Assembly: GCA_963969495.1 (NCBI GenBank)
Contig: OZ018323.1
Location: forward strand, 78,757,685 to 78,821,684
From: Ceratothoa steindachneri
Lineage: Eukaryota; Arthropoda; Malacostraca; Isopoda; Cymothoidae
DNA length: 64,000 nt
Direction: 5' to 3'
Below are positions 20,740 to 31,974 of this stretch, piece by piece. Position 1 is the stretch's first letter; each line of letters begins with the position of its first letter. Below the pieces are notes generated by a model. That model did not search any database and was not told where the DNA came from. It saw only the letters and a list, made by a program, of their open reading frames with translations. A program made the translations under genes and the position numbers.

Positions 20740-23700
20740 GAGCTAGGCCTGGAGGGCATATTCCTTCAATGGAATTGCCGTGGACTCCGGGCCAACTGGG
20801 AGGAGCTGCGGAGGCTCGTCTCGTCCCGTTCCCCGTTAGCTATTTTTTTGCAGGAGACCATGCTAGGCGCGTGCCCGCTGCCTGCCCTCCCGGGGTATAA
20901 GGGTCTTGCGACCCCACCACCGCGGGATGGCCGGGCTGGGGGATGCGCGGTTTACACCCGGCATGATGTCTCCGTTCTTTCTTTCTCTTTAGATACCTCC
21001 TTTCAGGCAGTTGCTGTGCAGCTGCACCTGGATAGGAGGTATACTATCATTTCTGCGTACATTCCACCGTCAGCTGACTTCGACGCGGGGGACTTCCGCC
21101 GCGTCGTGGCACGGTTGCCGAGGCCCTATCTCTTGCTTGGAGATCTGAACGGCAGGCATCCTCTCTGGGGAGATTACTCCATAAATCCCAGGGGACAAGT
21201 CCTTGCCGATCTGATCGAAGAGCTTGAGATGGGTGTCCTAAACGTGGATGAGTTTACGCATCACTGTCCGAGAACCGCTTCATTTTCTTGCCTTGACCTA
21301 TCTTTGTGCTCTTCGGATGCACAGCCTGATTTTGATTGGGGGGTGGTCGATGACCTCCATGGTAGTGATCACTTTCCCATTCAAATATCATTTTCAGGGC
21401 AACTGCCGCCTGAGAGACCACCTCGGTGGTGCTTGGCGCGGGCGCGGTGGCCTGCATTTCAGGAAATGACTGAATTCTCTATCTCAGTCCAGGAGTTTAG
21501 GTCGGTAGATGAGGCGGTTGAGTTCTTCTCCGGCAACCTCATCGCCGTGGGCCTGACTACTATTCCTAGGACGTCTGGCCGTTTTGCACGCCGACCACTC
21601 CCATGGTGGTCGGCCGAGTGTGAGACGGCCCTCAAACAGAAGCGTTATGCCTACATGCGCTATAAGCGCCGCCCGAACGATTTCACTGTCGCTGAATTTC
21701 GTCGGGCTAGGGCTAGGCTCCGGTATATTTCGAAGCACGCCCGCCGCTCTTCTTGGCGGGCATACGTGTCTTCACTTAACGGGAAGACCCCTTTAGCTGA
21801 GGTGTGGAAGCGAGTCAAAAGGATTCGGGGCAAGTTCTCGCAGGACCCCCCTCCCGTTCTCCAGGAGAATGGGACCGCAATCTCGGACCCCGCGTCCGTG
21901 GCGGAATCCTTAGCCACCGCTTTTTCCGCATTCTCTAGCCGTGATGCTGCTCCGCCAGCATTCAATGCACGTCGTGATGTCGCGGAAGGCCACCGGCTGG
22001 ACTTTACCTCCAGAGGCGGAGAACCCTTAAACGACAAGTTTACTGTGAGTGAGTTGCGTTCCGCTCTCGCTTCGTGCGCGGACACCGCCCATGGTCCGGA
22101 CGATGTCCCGTACGCCATGCTTCGACACCTGGGTGAGCGAGGCATGGCCTTTCTGTTAGATTTGTTCAACGGGATCTGGGTGGAAGGTCTTCTCCCAGAC
22201 TCCTGGCGAATCGCTACTGTGCTCGCCTTTCGCAAGCCGGGGAGAGATCACTCTACTCCGACCGGTTTCCGCCCAATCTCTCTAACCTCTTGCGTGTGCA
22301 AGTTGATGGAGAAATGGGTAAATGTTAGATTAGCCTATTTCCTGGACAGCGGAGGCCATCTGTCTTCTGCACAGTGCGGCTTCCGTAAGTTCCACTCCAC
22401 GTCGGATGCTCTGCTCCGACTGGAAAGTGCCGTCTGCGAGGCTTTCCTTCGTAGACAGCACTACGCCACGGTGTTTTTTGATCTGGAAAGGCCTATGATA
22501 CCGCATGGCGATACGGTATCATGGAGACTCTCCACACGATGGGGGCGAGGGGACGCCTCCCAATGTTTATATCTGAATTTTTGCGAGATCGTCGATTCCG
22601 CGTACGGGTGGGGGGAGCCCTCTCCGGCCCAAAGGAGCAGGAAGAGGGTGTCCCGCAGGGAAGTGTCCTCAGTGTCACACTTTTTGCCCTGAGCATCAAC
22701 GGCATCACCTCGGTGCTGCCGGAAGATGTTCTCGCTACGCTCTACGTGGACGACCTTTCGATCTCTTTTGGCGCGGCCCAGATGCCAACTCTGGAGCGTC
22801 GACTCCAACAGGCATTGAACCGCGTCTCTCGCTATGCCGAAGCGCACAGGTTTCGGTTTTCTTTGGCCAAGACTAAGGTGGTGCACTTCTGCCGCCATCC
22901 ACGGCTTCACCCCGACCCAGATTTGTTTCTTAATGGGGTGCGCCTGGATGTGGTTGAGTCGCACCGTTTCCTTGGTCTTGTATTCGACCGACACCTCACC
23001 TGGGAGGCTCATATTCGCAGCCTTAGGGTCTCTTGTACCCGCGCCATGGACATTCTCCGTTCCGTGACGTTCAGCGCTTGGGGCGCTGATAGGGCTACCG
23101 CCTTACTTTTTTATCGATCCTTTGTTCGCTCGAAGCTCGACTACGGATGCGAGTTTTATGCATCCGCAGCCGAGCGTTTATTGCGGAAGGTGGATTCGAT
23201 CCACCACACCGGCCTTCGCCTTGCGACCGGTGCCTTCCGCACTTCCCCCATTGAGAGCCTGTTGGTCGATGCTGGGGAGATGCCACTCGCTCTGCGCCGC
23301 GTGCAGTGCATCACTCGCCTGTACGCGCGAGCCCGGCGCCTCCCTCAGTCGCCAACAGCTCTCACTGCATCCGCAGCTGATCTCGATGGTGCCTATGCCG
23401 CCGAGAGACGCCAGTCATACCCTAAGCCCTTTGGGTTTAGGGCCAGGAAACTCCTTCGAGAGGTAGATATAGCTCTCGGGCCGGTGGCGCCCCTGGTTTT
23501 GCCCAGGACGCCACCCTGGAGGGTACCATATTTGGCTATTTGTCGCCACGCCTCTGCTCCCAAAGCTTGTACTGCGCCGGGAGTATTGCGTTCGACCTTT
23601 TTGGAGCACACATCGTGTCACGCTGGTACCGTGCCAGTGTATACGGATGGCTCCAAGTCCCAAGAGGGGGTCGGCTTCCACGCCGTATCCCCTCTGTTTG

Positions 23701-24473
23701 AAGTCAGCGGGGCTCTACCAGGCGCTGCGTCTGTCTTCACGGCCGAGCTGGTGGCAATACACCACTCGGTACGGGAGATTACGCGACGTGCCCGGTTCGG
23801 AGACCGGATTGTGATCTATAGCGACTCACAAAGCGCCCTGAGTGCTCTCGGGGCATTGGAATCTCCGCATCCCCTAGTTCGCGAAATCCGTGACGCCACG
23901 GTTTTGGCGAGCCGGGCAGATGTCGAGAATATCTTCTGCTGGGTTCCTGGACATGTAGGAATTGCGGGGAATGAGCGCGCCGATGAGGGCGCCAAAGAGT
24001 CCGCGAGGACTCTGCGACCGGACCAGCGTTTCGCTCTTCCTCACACTGACTACATGGCAGGAATACGGGCAGCTCTTCGGACTGCTTGGCAAAGAAGATG
24101 GGAGACGGTCGAGGGGAACTTAAAGTTGCGTGCCATTGCGCCGCGACTGTTCCCATGGACCTATCCCCCAATGCCGCGGCGGCTTCAGGTTGCTCTCTGT
24201 CGTCTTCGAATCGGACACACTCGTGTGACGCATCGCTACTTGATGGAGCGCTCGCCTGCGCCCTATTGCAACGACTGCGTCGTCCCCCAGACTGTTCGGC
24301 ACATTCTTGTCGAATGTCCCAGTCTGGGTGATCTTCGCGCACGATACCTGTCCCGGTACCGGGATGGGCGGGGTCGCTACCGCCTGTCCCTTGTACTCGG
24401 GACGAGTGCGTGCACCATGACTAGTGGACTTATTGACTTTTTGGGGGAGGCTGGCCTTCTCCCTTTCATTTAA
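20740..24473 (+). pseudogene. I-a ORF2: endonuclease, reverse transcriptase, RNase H (one frameshift)
   Basis: This about 1,240-codon polyprotein would nick target DNA and reverse-transcribe the element RNA. The AP-like endonuclease starts at about 20757 (QWNCRGLRAN, QET, GDLNGRHPLWG, GSDHFPI). The RT has FRPISLTSCVCKLMEK, QCGFRK, GVPQGSVLS and YVDD (22743-22754). RNase H lies at about 23640-24010 with all four acidic residues visible (YTDGSK, TAELVA, YSDSQSAL, NERADEGA). A C-terminal finger follows (GHTRVTHRY, CNDC, RHILVEC). The frame breaks at about 22486-22490, where one A is missing in the run after GATCTGG; both sides are otherwise clean. No in-frame ATG precedes the endonuclease: the frame is open back to 20509 but begins without AUG, and the first in-frame Met falls inside the domain. 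Confidence 0.85.
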
Positions 24474-24568
24474 CACAGTTTAATTGTTGTTGTTGTTTTT
24501 GTTATTGTTTTTGTTATTGCTTTTTTATTGTTATTTCGTTTTTTTGTTTCCTGTTTAATTTTTAAAGT

Positions 24569-24623
24569 AGCCTAGAACTAGGCTGTTTGTTTACGGCGAC
24601 TAATGCCTAAGTCGGCAGTCGCC
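24569..24623 (+). promoter_or_regulatory. I-a 3' UTR two-hairpin module (copy D)
   Basis: Hairpin 1 is AGCCTA-GAAC-TAGGCT (24569-24584). Hairpin 2 is GGCGAC, a TAA bulge, TGCC, a six-base loop, GGCA, GTCGCC (24595-24623). The same architecture recurs in copies F, E, C, G and H, with compensatory changes in E and G. In LINEs a 3' UTR structure is commonly the site recognised by the element's own RT. That role here is inference. Confidence 0.8.
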
Positions 24624-24689
24624 AAATAGCCGCTTAATTAAAAAAAAAAAATGCCCTACCCCCACTTTTACTCAATGGTCCACCAGTAG

Positions 24690-27600
24690 ACACTTTGAAG
24701 ACTGACAGTTAAAGCATGACCTTAACGGATGGGAGAAATCCACTGACTATGACGGCAAAAATGAACTTATGGAGTCCATGACGCCATGGAAGCGAAAGGA
24801 TGTCCCTCCTGAGGCGAGCGGACCCAGTGTGCCCTCTCCCCCGAGTGCAAGGTCTTAATCGGGGGATGACATAATCGGAGGCAGCGAGACCAGAGCTTAA
24901 GTCCACTTCCTGGCAAGGTCCTAATGGGAAACAGGCCCTTAAGGGCTTGAAGAAAAAGAAGGGCTCAACTCCTTCTAGTGGGGCTCCCCAGACGGTCGGA
25001 TATTTTGCATATCGGAGACCGATCTGGTCGAAGTAGCCCGTCTGGCCTTGGGGACCTTTTTTTGGAGGGGATCAAAGAGGTTACACACCCCTACCCTCCT
25101 CCCCCAAAGGGGAAAACAAAAATATAAGACAAGGGTCCTCTTCTTTCCGGAGAGGGGGGCACCGTCGTGTCCCAGGTCGATTCCGTTGGTGACCTCCTGG
25201 GCAAGTAAGGCACGTCCTGTCTCTCGGCACCTTCGGGCTGAGGAAGCAAGATCCAAGCTACTGTGAAGAATAGTTAGGTGAGTGGAACCTCGGTGAGGTC
25301 GGGGCCCCTCATCGAGACGCTTCCCAGGGCATCTTTGCTTTAAGACCACTAGTTTCTAACAGCATGGGTGCATGCGGTCTATTGGGCACATGTTCTATCG
25401 GTGTCAAGCATTAGCTAGTGTCCTCGGTTTGGCTGAAGGTTGCCCGTTTACCGTCTGTACAAGTAATCCCACATACTATAATCAACTTAGTAAAATGAGT
25501 AGTCTATGCGATGGTATCGTTAACTATTACTTAAAAGACATCACAGGGGAGCTGGTCAACCAGGGTGATGTTAAGATCGACGTGTGATAAGGAAACAGGG
25601 AGAGGCCTCGAGACCCGCCCCTACACTTCGTCACTTTTTCTAAGCTCCCTGAGTCGGAGCGAGACGATTGGTATCGCTACCATTGTTAAAGCATTACCAC
25701 ATGAATGCTAACACCGCTTCGGCCACACTAACAGGTCTTATAGGCCTACCAAGTCGGGTCAATACGAAATCTGTATAAACTCTGTCTAGGCCTTACACGA
25801 TAAAGCTGCGTCGTCTATGACCAAGTGTGTAAATTGTGACGAGCCGAACAACCTTTCTTCTTTGAGCACTAGCCATCGCACCCATTCAGCCCCCTTCTGC
25901 TACATCCAATGGACTGCAATATAGGTTCGAGTCCTGCGATGACTAAAACCAGCTTTCCACACATACACGCCACACCTTGGCAAAAAACAAAGCTGCCCCG
26001 GCCTCCACCGTCGTTAGACTCGCGAGATAAATCTGCGGAATGTTCTATTGAGGCCACCTCAATGGGTTCTAAAGCCTGCCCCCTAACAGCCTTGAAGCCA
26101 TTTTCCATTAATGGAATTGCCGTGGGTTCGGGGCTAATTGGGAGTAGCTGCGGAGGCGTGTCTCCTCCCCTTCTTATGTACCCGTTTGTCTTCAGAAGAC
26201 TATGTTGGGCGCGTGCCCCATGCCTACTCTCCCGCGGTATAAGGGTTTTGAAACTCTACCACCATGGGATGTTGTCCGAACAGGTGGATGCGCAATTTAT
26301 ACTTTCATGTCTCTGTTCTCTCTTTGTCTTTAAATAGCTATTTTCATAACAATACAATTCAGCATCACCTGGGCAGGAGGTACTCTGTCGTTTCGGTATT
26401 TATTTTACCGTTAGCTGTATAAACTCCTATCCGGGGGATATCCGTAGCGCCGTGGCATTGCTGCCGAGGCTCTCTCTTCCTTGGGATTGGAACGGCAGTC
26501 GCCTCCTCAGGAGGCATTATACAACTAATCCGAAATGCCACATACTGGCACACCTGATAGGGAGAGATGGAGATTAGTGTCCTGAACGTAGATCAATTCA
26601 CATGTCACCCCGAAAACCACTTCATTTTTCTTGCATCGATTTTTCCTCTGCTCTCCGGACTTGCAGCCTTATTTTGGGTGCGAGGTGGTCGATTAACTTC
26701 ATGGTAGTGATAGTTATCACTTTCCAATTCAGATTCTTTTGGTGTGCCTTCCCACCCGAAAAGCCACATAGATGATGCCTGGAGCGAGCGCGGTGACCCG
26801 CAATCTCAGTCGGAGAGTTTAGGTTGGTTGATGAGGCGGTCGAGTTTTTCTCCTTACCATCGTCGCCGCCGGCCTCACTTCTATTGCCTTGGCCGTTTTG
26901 CACGCCGTCCGCTTGCTTGTAGTTCAATCAGAGAGAAGCGATCTTCTGTAACCCCTACAAGCGTTAGCCTAACGATTACACCTATCTGAATTTCATCGAG
27001 GAGGGTTAGGTTCCGATTCGAACCACGCTCGCCCTCTTAGCGAGGATTCGGGGCGAGTTCTTGCAGGAACCAGCGTCCTTGGGTGAATCCTTTGTGACCG
27101 CTCTCTCTGCATTTTCTAGTTTGAATGCTGCTCCGAGAGCATATAGAGCACGTCATGGGCTCGTTGAAGGCCGAGAGCCTTATTTTTCAGAATCTGGACC
27201 ATGAGTATCTTCCCAAATTCTCGACGAATTGCTACCATGCTTACTTTTAGCAAGCCGTGCAAAGGTCACTCCCCCCCGCCTGTTTCCGCTAATTTTTTTT
27301 ATAATTGTGAGCAATTTAATGGAGAAACTGGTTAATGTTAGGCTAGCTTAATTTCTGTATAGCCAATGTCACCTGCACTGCGGCGCTCACAAATTATACT
27401 CCACTTTGGATTCTCTGCTGCCTATGGAAAATGCTACCTGTGAGACAGCACCTTGCCATGGTGTTCTTTTTATTTGAAGGCGTCTCACAGGAGTGTCCTC
27501 AGTGGTCCCTCTGTCTTAAGCATCGTTATCACGCCGGTCCTGCTCGATTTTCTCTCTACGTTCTACGTCGACGACCTTTCGATCTCTTTTTGCTGCGGCA

Positions 27601-28382
27601 GAGGCCAATTCTGGAGCGTCGACTCCCAACAGCCATTGAAGCGTATTTCTCGCTATACCTAAGTGCACAGGTTTCGCTTTTCCTTTGGCCATGACTAAGG
27701 TGGTGGTGCACTTCTGTCCCCACCTACGGCTTCACTCCTAAGCGGGGCTCGCCTGTAAGTGGTGGACTCGCGCCGTTTCCATAGTATGTAGTTTTGTGGT
27801 GTGTGCATGGTCGGGCCTCCCTCCGTCAACTGATCATTCTTTTTTATATACGTATGACACCCTATCGTTAGCCGCTAGCAGATAACCTTTGAATAGAAAA
27901 GAAAAGCCCAACTTATCCCCCGCTTCAACCTGACCCTGATCTGATCATAAATGGGGCTCTCCGGGATGTTGTTAAGTCGCATCGTTTCCTTGGTTTTGTT
28001 ATTGACCGCCGCCTCATCCTTAGGGTCTCCTCTACCTGTGCCACATATAGTCTTCTATCCGTGGCGTTCAGCACTATTGTTCTACCGCTCTAGGTCGTTT
28101 TCTTTCGTCCCCTAATCGGACACATTCCGGGACACAGCGCCATTTGATGTAGCAATCCCCTGCCCTTTACTGTGGCGACTGCTCGGTCCTCCGTGACTGC
28201 TCAGTGCATCATTGTCAATTGTCCCAGTGTGAGGAAGCTTCGCGCCTATTACCTAGCGGGACGACTTAGGTCGCTACTGCATTTCCTTTGTACTCTGTAA
28301 CGAATGTGTTAAATTAGCCTAAAAAAAAGGCTGTGCTGTGTTTTTTTCGACGTCCATGCCCTAGTCGGCGGTCGCCAGAGGT
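24690..28382 (+). mobile_element. I-a LINE copy C, decayed
   Basis: It begins just after copy D's poly(A). Gag-like ORF1 relics run from about 25300 to 25860. The endonuclease start is near 26105 (ATTAATGGAATTGCCGTGG-like, as in D) and endonuclease relics continue to about 26780. RT relics include RVDDLSISF-type codons near 27565. The RNase H segment is missing, but finger codons (CQCIIVNCPSV-like) appear near 28210. The hairpin module lies at 28316-28376, and the copy ends at CGCCAGAGGT with no poly(A), directly against the 3' end of the antisense RTE. It is heavily broken and more diverged than copy E. Confidence 0.7.
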
Positions 28383-29992
28383 AGCTTCTTGATGAGCCGC
28401 TTCCACCTGTTTCTGTCTCCTGTCATGTTGGTCTCCAGTCCCTTCCCTTCTCCCTCATCAGCTTGTATGCACTCTCTCCATCTAATCTTGGGTCTTCCTC
28501 TTCTTCTCCTTCCCTGTACTTCCATCTCCAAAGCTCTTCTCTCGTCACTCTCTCCATCCCTCCTCATTATGTGTCCATACCATCTAAGTCTTGCTTCCTG
28601 TGTCTTCTTCGAAATCTCCGCCACCTTTGTTGTTCCTCTGATCCTTGTATTTATGATTCTGTCCTCCCTCATCACGCCACACATCCATTGCAGCATCGTC
28701 ATTTCTGCTACTTCCATCCTCTTCTCATTACTCTTCTTTACTGGTAATGCTTCTGCTCCATACATTATAGTTAGTCTTACGACAGTTTTGTATACTTTTC
28801 CCTTTAATTTCACTGGCATTTTCCTGTCGCACAAAACCCCCGATACATCCCTCCAACTCTTCCATCCCGCTTGGATCTTTCTGGTTACTTCCTTATCCTC
28901 ACTTCCATCTGCGCTGATATAGTAGATCCCAAATACTTGAAGGCATCTACTCTCTTCATTTCCACACCATCTAACCTAGTGCTTTCATCTCTGTCCTGCT
29001 CTTCTGTACACTTCATATATTCTGTCTTTGTTTTACTTATCTTCATCCCTCAGTTTTCCAGTACTAATCTCCACTCCCCCAACCCTTGCTCCACCTCTTC
29101 TTTAGGCTCACTGATTAAAGTCGCATCATTTGCATACATCATGTCCCAGGGTATCCCCACTCGCATGTTCTCAGTCAACACGTCAAAGACAATGTTAAAA
29201 CTGTTTGTCATGCCTACTCCACTCCTTATCCGTGTTTTGACACTTCTGTACATTTCCTTCACCAATCTTACATATTTTTCTGTCACTTTTCTTTCTCTCA
29301 AGCATCCCCATAGTTCTTGTTTTGGTATTCTGTCATACGCTTTCTCCAGATCTATAAAAAACATATGTAATTCATTCTTTTTTCCCTTTACTTTTCCGCC
29401 ATTTGCCTCAATATAAGCACTGGGCTTGTTGTTCCTCTTCTGGGCATGAAGCCAAATTGACTGTTGGACACCACCTCAAGTCGTAATCTTTCGTCTAAAA
29501 TCCTCTCACAAACTTTCATTGCGTGAGATAGTTTAAAGCCACGATAATTTTCGCACTCTTGTACATCTCCATTCCCTTTGAAGATGGGTACCAACAGACT
29601 CTCCCTCCATTCGTCGGGAGTCTCTTCCTGCTCCTCTATCATGCACATCAGCTTCCACAACAAGTCCACTCCTGCATCCTCCAGGGCCCTTCATGCCTCC
29701 ACCGGGATCTCATCTGGTCCAGCTGCTTTCTTGTTTTTCATTCTCTTAAGAGCTCTCACGACTTCTTCTCTCTCTATACCTCTTGTCAGTCCCGGATATG
29801 GTGTTCCCTCATCATGGTAAGCCTGTGGGTTCTCCTCGTTAAGCAGACCATCAAAATATTCCTTCCATCTCTCTTGTATCTTTCCTTCTTCCCTTAATAT
29901 AATACCAGATGCGTCTGATTCACATGGTTTACATCCTGTGTTACTTTGCTCCTATTTCTTGCTATCATTTATATCCTCTTTTCCCCCTCGGT
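28383..29992 (-). pseudogene. RTE-type LINE, 3' half (reverse transcriptase and C-terminus)
   Basis: Read on the minus strand, from 29992 down: KKAAGPDEIP, GNGDVQECENYRGFKLSHA, FGFMPRRGTT, then FFIDLEKAYDRIP. The catalytic box reads YAND instead of YADD (about 29130). The C-terminal half has YGAEALP, LQWMCGVMR, RLRWYGHIMRR and GRPKIRWREC, the typical tail of RTE-clade elements. Several frameshifts are present, and the segment between the palm motifs is shortened. The last codons (LPLATAD) read into sequence homologous to the I-a 3' UTR, so the annotated C-terminus is chimeric. The 5' half continues at 37491-38610 after the I-b insertion. Confidence 0.8.
29981..29992. repeat. Probable target-site duplication, left copy (I-b in RTE)
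   Basis: TTCCCCCTCGGT here matches TTCCCCCTTGGT at 37491-37502 in 11 of 12 positions. Joining the RTE across the two sites keeps its coding order. Confidence 0.65.
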
Positions 29993-30409
29993 CCCCTCCC
30001 TGAGATCACCGTGTCGTGGTAGAGGGGCTTGCGTACTTCAATGACACAGTGGGCTATGTCAGTGAAGACTGTGATGGACATTATTGTCCATCAGTCTGTC
30101 TTCAGGGGTCTTACCTTGCTGAACAGGCCACTGTGGAGGAGTCAGACTAAGGATCCTCACACCTGTGTGTTGAGTACCACTGTACGGGTTGCAGATCATG
30201 TTCACCGGAGGTATCACCTTGAAGGCCACACTTGTTCTGGGGCTGATAGCGGCTCCCTTCCATGCATGATGTTGCACTGTTTTTAAAACGACAGCTGTAG
30301 CATGGGGGTGGGCTACCCTGAGGACGGTGTAAAGCGCCTAGTCTGGGGGCAACTACAGTAACATGACTCCACTTTCCCAAGGGTACGTGTTCTTTTAATA
30401 CAAATATTT

Positions 30410-31974
30410 ATGGGTAAAAATAGTAAAAACTTTTTCCAGAGGTCCCAGGCTTCTGGTCCTCGTGCCACCAATGCCCGTGATCTTAGTAGACTCTATCCTT
30501 TTGGTTCCGAGGTCGACGATGATCTTGATTATGATAGATTTGTAGTTTTAAAATCAGACTTTGTTGCCAAATGTGGTGAACCTGCCCAAATGTGTCCTAG
30601 GAATGATGGCTGCCTTGTTGTGGAGTCCTCTTCATTTGATCAGCATCAAAAAATCAAAGCACTAGATTATCTTGCTTCCCTCAATATCTCCTCTTCAGCC
30701 CATCCTACCTTTAACACCTGCAAGGGGGTTATCAGGTCCGGGGAGCTTATTGAATATGATGTGGACCGGCTTGTTGCTAAACTGACTTCTCAGAAGGTAG
30801 TTGGTGCATACCGCGTCACTCGTAATGTTAATGGCACCAGAGTTCCTTCCGCTACTATCATATTAACTCAATAGGTTGGAACTCCCTAAGAATATCAAAG
30901 CTGGTTATCTGTGTATTCCCGTTAAGCCCTACGTGGAGAATCCCCGTAGGTGCTTTCATTGTCAACGTTTTGGACATGTCAGTAAGCACTGCAGACAGGA
31001 GAGGGTATGTGTCAATTGTTCCTCTGATTTCCATGGAACACCGTGCCCTCGTTGTGCCAACTGTGGTGGCGATCACCAAGCCACCTCTAAGCAGTTCACC
31101 TTTCTCTTGTATGAGAGAGAGGTTGTTGCTCTTCGGAATAAATTCCGAATTAGCATGAAGGATGCTAGAAGGAGAGCTAAAAAATTATACATACAGCCAG
31201 GCATGAGTTTTGCAGACGCTCTTAGAGTGACCAGACCAGTCCATAGCAGACAGCAAAGACCATTCAGACCTCCACTTTTACGGCCGCAGAATATCCATCA
31301 AGAAGCCCCAATAGAATCTCTGCCTCAGAATGATTCTCCTCCTCCCTTTCCAATCATTAGGGAGGTTCCTGCTTTTCCTAAACCAAGGCGCAAGAGGACT
31401 CGCAATTCCTCAAATTTCCCTCCATCAGCATCTAACCAATCATTGACGTGTCCTAAAGACATGGAGGCAGATTCCGAGGTTGTTCGTCGGGTGTTCGTTT
31501 CAGCTTTGGACATCCACCCTCATCCCATTGAATCTGCCTCGAGTCCATCAGTCACAACTAGCCAGCCTATTACATCCACAGCATCAGTAACTCCAGAAGC
31601 TGAACGGATTTTTTTCTGATCCAGCTTTGGCTGTGGCCCTTTTGGAAGAGGAGAAACAGCCTTCTGGGGTTTCTCTACCCACCCCAGCTGACCCACCAAC
31701 CACCTCTCATAATGACTCGATACCATCTCTTTCGACATTACTACCTACCAGTACAGAGGACCCAATATCTTCGGAGGGATTTTTGCCAGCAAAAACCACC
31801 CTGTCATATTCACAAATGACAGATGGTTCTTTGCCATCTAATAAAAAAGCCATCCCCAAAACATTCAAACCACCTATGCCTCAAACGTTAATTACACCTA
31901 AAAATCAAAAAGGTTTAAAACCCCAGTCACCTTCATCAGGTGAAAAGAAAAATTTAATTACCCTTAAACGATGA
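30410..31974 (+). pseudogene. I-b ORF1 (gag-like, CCHC knuckles), frameshifted
   Basis: The ATG at 30410 opens a 154-codon frame containing the gag-like region (FVVLKSD, TFNTCKGVI, ELIEYDVDRL). The frame shifts near 30870 and continues to about 31619 with knuckles CFHCQRFGHVSKHC (about 30951), CVNCSSDFHGTPC and CANCGGDHQATSKQ. The last knuckle has lost its final cysteine (Phe instead). A second shift near 31620 leads into a Ser/Pro/Lys-rich tail ending at 31974. It corresponds in layout to I-a ORF1 but is about 520 codons long. Confidence 0.75.

Larger units (their letters stand above)
18346..24651 (+). mobile_element. I-a LINE copy D, near full length
   Basis: This is the best-preserved member of the dominant family: a short 5' leader, ORF1 (18423-20702), ORF2 (about 20740-24473), and a 170-base 3' UTR with two hairpins and poly(A) (24640-24651). 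Endonuclease, RT, RNase H and a C-terminal Cys/His finger in that order, with a CCHC-bearing ORF1, indicate the I superclade (I/Nimb-like); RNase H argues against most Jockey and CR1 elements. A 6-base match, ATGCCC at 18340-18345 and 24651-24656, is a weak candidate target-site duplication. The element is in the host gene's orientation. The only clear coding lesions are one apparent 1-nt deletion in ORF2 and a 28-base difference near the end of ORF1 relative to copy E. Confidence 0.85.

Noticed and set aside
22461..23012. 183-codon minus-strand frame across the I-a reverse transcriptase
   Set aside because: Antisense shadow of the RT, which is confirmed on the + strand by YVDD and flanking motifs.
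18340..24656. ATGCCC as a firm target-site duplication of copy D
   Set aside because: Only six bases match and the exact 5' end of the element is uncertain. Mentioned only as a weak candidate.
28389..29416. + strand frames of 177 and 181 codons at 28389-29416
   Set aside because: They are antisense to the RTE reverse transcriptase and consist of hydrophobic Ser/Leu/Phe runs expected from its complement.
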